Origin: Paenibacillus humicola
GTDB taxonomy: Bacteria; Bacillota; Bacilli; Paenibacillales; Paenibacillaceae
DNA: 64,000 nucleotides
Reading direction: 5' to 3'
Assembly: GCF_028826105.1 (NCBI RefSeq)
Contig: NZ_JAQGPL010000001.1
Location: 1,452,501 to 1,516,500 of the forward strand
The notes under the pieces are model-generated. The model was not told the DNA's origin. It did no database searches and saw only the letters and a program-made list of their open reading frames with translations. This document shows positions 60,775 to 64,000 of this stretch, one piece after another; the first letter of the stretch is position 1; every line of letters begins with the position of its first letter. The position numbers and the translations under genes were made by a program.

Positions 60775-62450
60775 ATATGGGATTCGTGCAGGTTGCAATT
60801 ACATTGATCATCATCATGCTGCTGGTCAAGCCGGCAGGCATCTATCTTGTAAAAGTATTCGCCCATGAAAAAACGGGTTTGGACCGTGTGTTCGGTCCTG
60901 CCGAGCGCGTGATCTACCGTGCCATAGGTGTCCGCGAAAACGAAGCGATGGGCTGGAAAGCGTATTTGGGCGCGATGCTGCTGACCAATTTCATCATGTT
61001 CATCCTGATGTTTCTCGTCCTAAGGCTGCAAAAGTTTTTGCCGCTCAATCCGGACGGAATCGGGAACATGCCGCCGGCGCAGGCTTTTAACACGGCCGCA
61101 TCTTTTATTACGAATACGAACTGGCAGTCCTACAGCGGTGAAAACGCCTTGTCCTATTTGTCCCAGATGCTGGCGGTCACCTTTCCGATGTTCGCGTCGG
61201 CGGCGACCGGGTTTGCCGTGGCCGTCGCTTTCATTCGGGGGCTGATCGGCCGTCAGGATAACCTGGGGAACTTTTATGCGGATCTGGTTCGTTCGATTAC
61301 GCGTATTTTCCTGCCGCTTAGTTTTCTCGTTGCGCTGTTCCTCGTGTTCCAAGGGGTTCCTCAAACCTTCCAGGGCGCGGTAGACGCGACCACTTTGGAA
61401 GGAGCGAAGCAGACGATCACAAGAGGCCTCGTGGCATCGCTGGAATCCATTAAACATCTCGGAACGAACGGCGGGGGATGGTTCGGCACGAATGCGGCGC
61501 ATCCGTTCGAAAATCCGACGCCGCTGACGAATCTGGTTCATATCGTCTGCATGATGCTGCTGCCGACCGCTCTCGTGTATGCATTCGGCCTGATGATCAA
61601 GAACAAGAAGCAGGGCTGGGCGCTTTTCTCGGCGATGGGAATCCTTTTCCTGGCGATGCTGGCGACCGTATTCGTTGCGGAGTACCGGGGCGTACCGGCT
61701 CTTGACTCGATGGGCGTTCACGGCAATATGGAAGGCAAAGAAGTGCGGTTCGGCCTGTCCGAATCCGCCTTGTTTACCGCGGTGACGACCGCGGCGACGA
61801 CGGGCTCGGTAAACAACATGCATGAATCGTTAACGCCGATGGGCGGTTTCACGGCTTTGGCCGAAATGATGCTCAATAACGTCTTCGGTGGCAAGGGCGT
61901 CGGACTGCTTAACGGGCTGCTGTATCTGATCCTGTCCATCTTCATTTGCGGGCTCATGGTGGGACGAACCCCGGAATTTCTCGGCAAAAAAATCGAGGGC
62001 AAGGAAATCAAGCTGGCTTCCATCGCGCTTCTTGTTCATCCCGTCATCATTCTCGTGCCCACTGCGCTTGCGCTCCTGCGCCCCGAAGCGATCGCTTCGA
62101 TTTCCAATCCGGGGCCGCACGGCTTATCCGAAGTGTTGTATGCCTTCACGTCGGGCGCGGCGAACAACGGCTCCGCTTTTGCCGGCCTGAATGCCAATAC
62201 GAACTTCTACAATATCGGCATCGGACTCGTCATGCTGGCCGGCCGATATATCTCAATCATCGCCATGCTTGCCATCGCCGGGTCGCTCGCGGCGAAACGG
62301 ATCGTTCCGGTAACGACAGGGACGCTGAGAACCAACACTCCCTTGTTTACGGGAATTCTCCTCATGATCATTCTCGTAATCGGGGCGCTGACGTTTTTCC
62401 CGTCTCTTGCGCTCGGACCGATTGCCGAACAACTCGCCATGCCGCGTTGA
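60771..62450 (+). CDS. kdpA: Potassium-transporting ATPase subunit KdpA
   Basis: 559 residues, the usual length. KdpA is the K+ channel-like subunit with four selectivity-filter repeats; visible pieces include NTAASFITNTNWQSYSGE, LGTNGGGWFGTNAAHPFENP, TTAATTGSVNNMHESLTP and FTSGAANNGSAFAGL. About ten membrane helices. It starts at ATG 60771 overlapping kdpF and is followed by kdpB after 31 bp. High-affinity K+ uptake under low K+. Confidence 0.97.
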   Translation: MNMGFVQVAITLIIIMLLVKPAGIYLVKVFAHEKTGLDRVFGPAERVIYRAIGVRENEAMGWKAYLGAMLLTNFIMFILMFLVLRLQKFLPLNPDGIGNMPPAQAFNTAASFITNTNWQSYSGENALSYLSQMLAVTFPMFASAATGFAVAVAFIRGLIGRQDNLGNFYADLVRSITRIFLPLSFLVALFLVFQGVPQTFQGAVDATTLEGAKQTITRGLVASLESIKHLGTNGGGWFGTNAAHPFENPTPLTNLVHIVCMMLLPTALVYAFGLMIKNKKQGWALFSAMGILFLAMLATVFVAEYRGVPALDSMGVHGNMEGKEVRFGLSESALFTAVTTAATTGSVNNMHESLTPMGGFTALAEMMLNNVFGGKGVGLLNGLLYLILSIFICGLMVGRTPEFLGKKIEGKEIKLASIALLVHPVIILVPTALALLRPEAIASISNPGPHGLSEVLYAFTSGAANNGSAFAGLNANTNFYNIGIGLVMLAGRYISIIAMLAIAGSLAAKRIVPVTTGTLRTNTPLFTGILLMIILVIGALTFFPSLALGPIAEQLAMPR

Positions 62451-62481
62451 TTGCCGCTTTTCATAAAGAGGGAGGAACCCT

Positions 62482-64000
62482 ATGACTACAGTCCGTCATC
62501 AAACGCTGACGAAAGACATCGTGGCTCAAGCGATGCTGGATGCGTTCAAAAAGCTGAATCCGGTCATCATGATGAAGAATCCGGTGATGTTTGTCGTCGA
62601 AGTCGGAACGTTCATTACGCTGCTCTTATCCTTCGATCCGAGCCTCTTTGGCGCATCGGGCGCAGGCAGGGGCTATAATATCGCCGTATTCCTGATTTTG
62701 CTTTTTACCGTGCTGTTCGGCAATTTCGCCGAGGCGCTTGCGGAAGGCCGCGGCAAAGCGCAGGCGGATACGCTCCGCAAGACCAAATCCGATACGATGG
62801 CCAAGCTGGTGCAAAAAGACGGGAGCTATAAGCACGTGTCGTCGACCCAGCTGAAAAAAGGCGATATCGTCCGCGTGGATACCGGCGAAATGATCCCGAC
62901 CGACGGCGAAATCGTCGAAGGTCTGGCTTCCATCGACGAATCGGCGATTACCGGCGAATCGGCTCCGGTGATAAAGGAAGCAGGCGGCGATTTCTCTTCC
63001 GTAACGGGCGGGACGAGAGTCGCTTCCGATTATATCGTGATGAAAGTCGTGACCGATCCCGGCGAATCGTTCCTTGACCGGATGATTGTGCTCGTCGAAG
63101 GGGCGAAGCGGCAGAAGACGCCGAACGAGATCGCCTTGACCACGCTGCTCGCCGTATTGACGCTCATTTTCCTGTTCGTCATCATCACGATGGTCCCGAT
63201 GGCCGGATACCTGGGTGTCCGGCTGGATATAGCCACCCTGATCGCGCTGCTCGTATGCCTGATCCCGACGACGATCGGCGGCCTGCTGTCCGCGATCGGC
63301 ATTGCGGGGATGGACCGGGTGACGCAGTTCAACGTGCTTGCCATGTCGGGCAAAGCCGTCGAGGCCGCAGGCGACATCGACACGCTTATCCTGGATAAAA
63401 CGGGAACGATCACGTACGGCAACCGGATGGCGTTCGAATTTACCCCGGTGAAGGGCATATCGGAAAAGGAATTGACGTTGGCCGCTCTGCAGGCATCGGT
63501 CAAAGATGAAACGCCGGAAGGGCGATCGATCGTCGAGCTTGCGGAGAAGCAGGGCGCGACATGGCCGTCCGCGGAGTATGAAGGCGCGGAGGTCGTCGAG
63601 TTCAGCGCGGAAACCCGGATGTCCGGGCTGAACCTTGCCGGCGGCACCGCGATTCGCAAAGGAGCGGTCGATGCGATCGTCAAATATGCGAACGCCATGG
63701 ACGGCAGAGTTCCCGGCGATCTGGAGGAAATGGCGAGCCGCATTGCCAAAGCCGGCGGGACCCCGCTTGCGGTGGCCGTGAACAATCGGATCTATGGCGT
63801 TATTTACTTGAAAGATACGGTCAAATCCGGTTTGAAGGAGCGGTTCGACGAACTGAGGGCGATGGGGATCAAAACCGTCATGTGTACGGGCGACAACCCG
63901 CTGACGGCGGCGACCATCGCGCTCGAGGCCGGCGTCGACGACTTTATCGCGGAAGCGAAGCCGGAGGATAAAATCGCCGCGATCAAGAAGGAGCAGCAGG
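62482..64000 (+). CDS. kdpB: Potassium-transporting ATPase ATP-binding subunit KdpB (3' part beyond the window)
   Basis: P-type ATPase that powers KdpFABC. The first ~506 codons are present, out of about 680 expected. Visible are [14 protein letters not shown] and [10 protein letters not shown] of the actuator domain, [20 protein letters not shown] of the membrane core, the phosphorylated Asp305 in [11 protein letters not shown], and the nucleotide-domain motif [25 protein letters not shown] lies 6 nt before the ATG. kdpC should follow outside the window. Confidence 0.97.
   Translation, partial: MTTVRHQTLTKDIVAQAMLDAFKKLNPVIMMKNPVMFVVEVGTFITLLLSFDPSLFGASGAGRGYNIAVFLILLFTVLFGNFAEALAEGRGKAQADTLRKTKSDTMAKLVQKDGSYKHVSSTQLKKGDIVRVDTGEMIPTDGEIVEGLASIDESAITGESAPVIKEAGGDFSSVTGGTRVASDYIVMKVVTDPGESFLDRMIVLVEGAKRQKTPNEIALTTLLAVLTLIFLFVIITMVPMAGYLGVRLDIATLIALLVCLIPTTIGGLLSAIGIAGMDRVTQFNVLAMSGKAVEAAGDIDTLILDKTGTITYGNRMAFEFTPVKGISEKELTLAALQASVKDETPEGRSIVELAEKQGATWPSAEYEGAEVVEFSAETRMSGLNLAGGTAIRKGAVDAIVKYANAMDGRVPGDLEEMASRIAKAGGTPLAVAVNNRIYGVIYLKDTVKSGLKERFDELRAMGIKTVMCTGDNPLTAATIALEAGVDDFIAEAKPEDKIAAIKKEQQ

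Overview
The window reads as chromosomal DNA of a spore-forming, plant-polysaccharide-degrading Bacillota, most likely a Paenibacillus or close relative. The evidence is a near-complete GerE match, a GerA germination receptor, YjcZ and YhcN sporulation proteins, many YesM/YesN and AraC regulators, Lpl/Ugp-type sugar importers, strong AGGAGG ribosome sites with frequent TTG/GTG starts, and high G+C. No phage, insertion sequence, tRNA, rRNA or CRISPR array was seen.

Layout. 1-1396: 5' part of a gerA-type gene (minus), cut by the window edge. 1.5-5.4 kb: DoxX protein, AraC regulator and a secreted GH53 endo-galactanase. 5.6-7.6 kb: zinc alcohol dehydrogenase and ribokinase. 7.6-9.3 kb: small redox module (DoxX, HxlR regulator, azoreductase) with matching inverted repeats. 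9.6-18 kb: Cache/AraC membrane regulator, a solute-binding protein without a lipobox, two antisense YjcZ genes, then two permeases and a second, lipidated solute-binding protein. 18.2-21.6 kb: YesM/YesN-type two-component pair. 21.9-34.2 kb: a third importer followed by two Gfo/Idh/MocA oxidoreductases, a sugar isomerase, three sulfatase-fold hydrolases, an APS-kinase-like protein and an AraC regulator, apparently one catabolic locus for a sulfated or phosphorylated saccharide. 34.4-39.1 kb: nitrilase with a relic of a second copy, threonine synthase, YhcN lipoprotein, gerE, a CBO0543-type membrane protein and a small acidic protein. 39.3-41.7 kb: two overlapping DGQHR (DndB-like) genes with no dnd partners. 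41.7-48.6 kb: Dabb protein, LysR regulator and a divergent operon of a Ugp-like importer, a ComB-like phosphatase and a phosphodiesterase. 48.7-53.6 kb: HTH/PBP-like regulator, GH51 arabinofuranosidase, cysteine-rich small protein, and a permease/partner pair with a candidate Zur box whose second gene carries an internal deletion. 53.7-60.1 kb: lactate dehydrogenase, lipoate ligase, galactonate dehydratase-like enolase and a secreted CBM9/CE15 protein. 60.3-64 kb: kdp potassium-pump operon with tiny upstream ORFs, cut inside kdpB.

How it fits together. GH53, GH51 and CE15 proteins release galactose, arabinose and uronate parts of pectin and hemicellulose. Importers, kinase, dehydrogenases and dehydratase would bring in and process the sugars. 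Most loci pair with a local regulator. Points most worth a second look are the orphan DGQHR pair, the sulfatase/APS-kinase locus, the importer-ComB-phosphodiesterase operon, and a family of 41/67-bp intergenic repeats that run directly into ribosome-binding sites.
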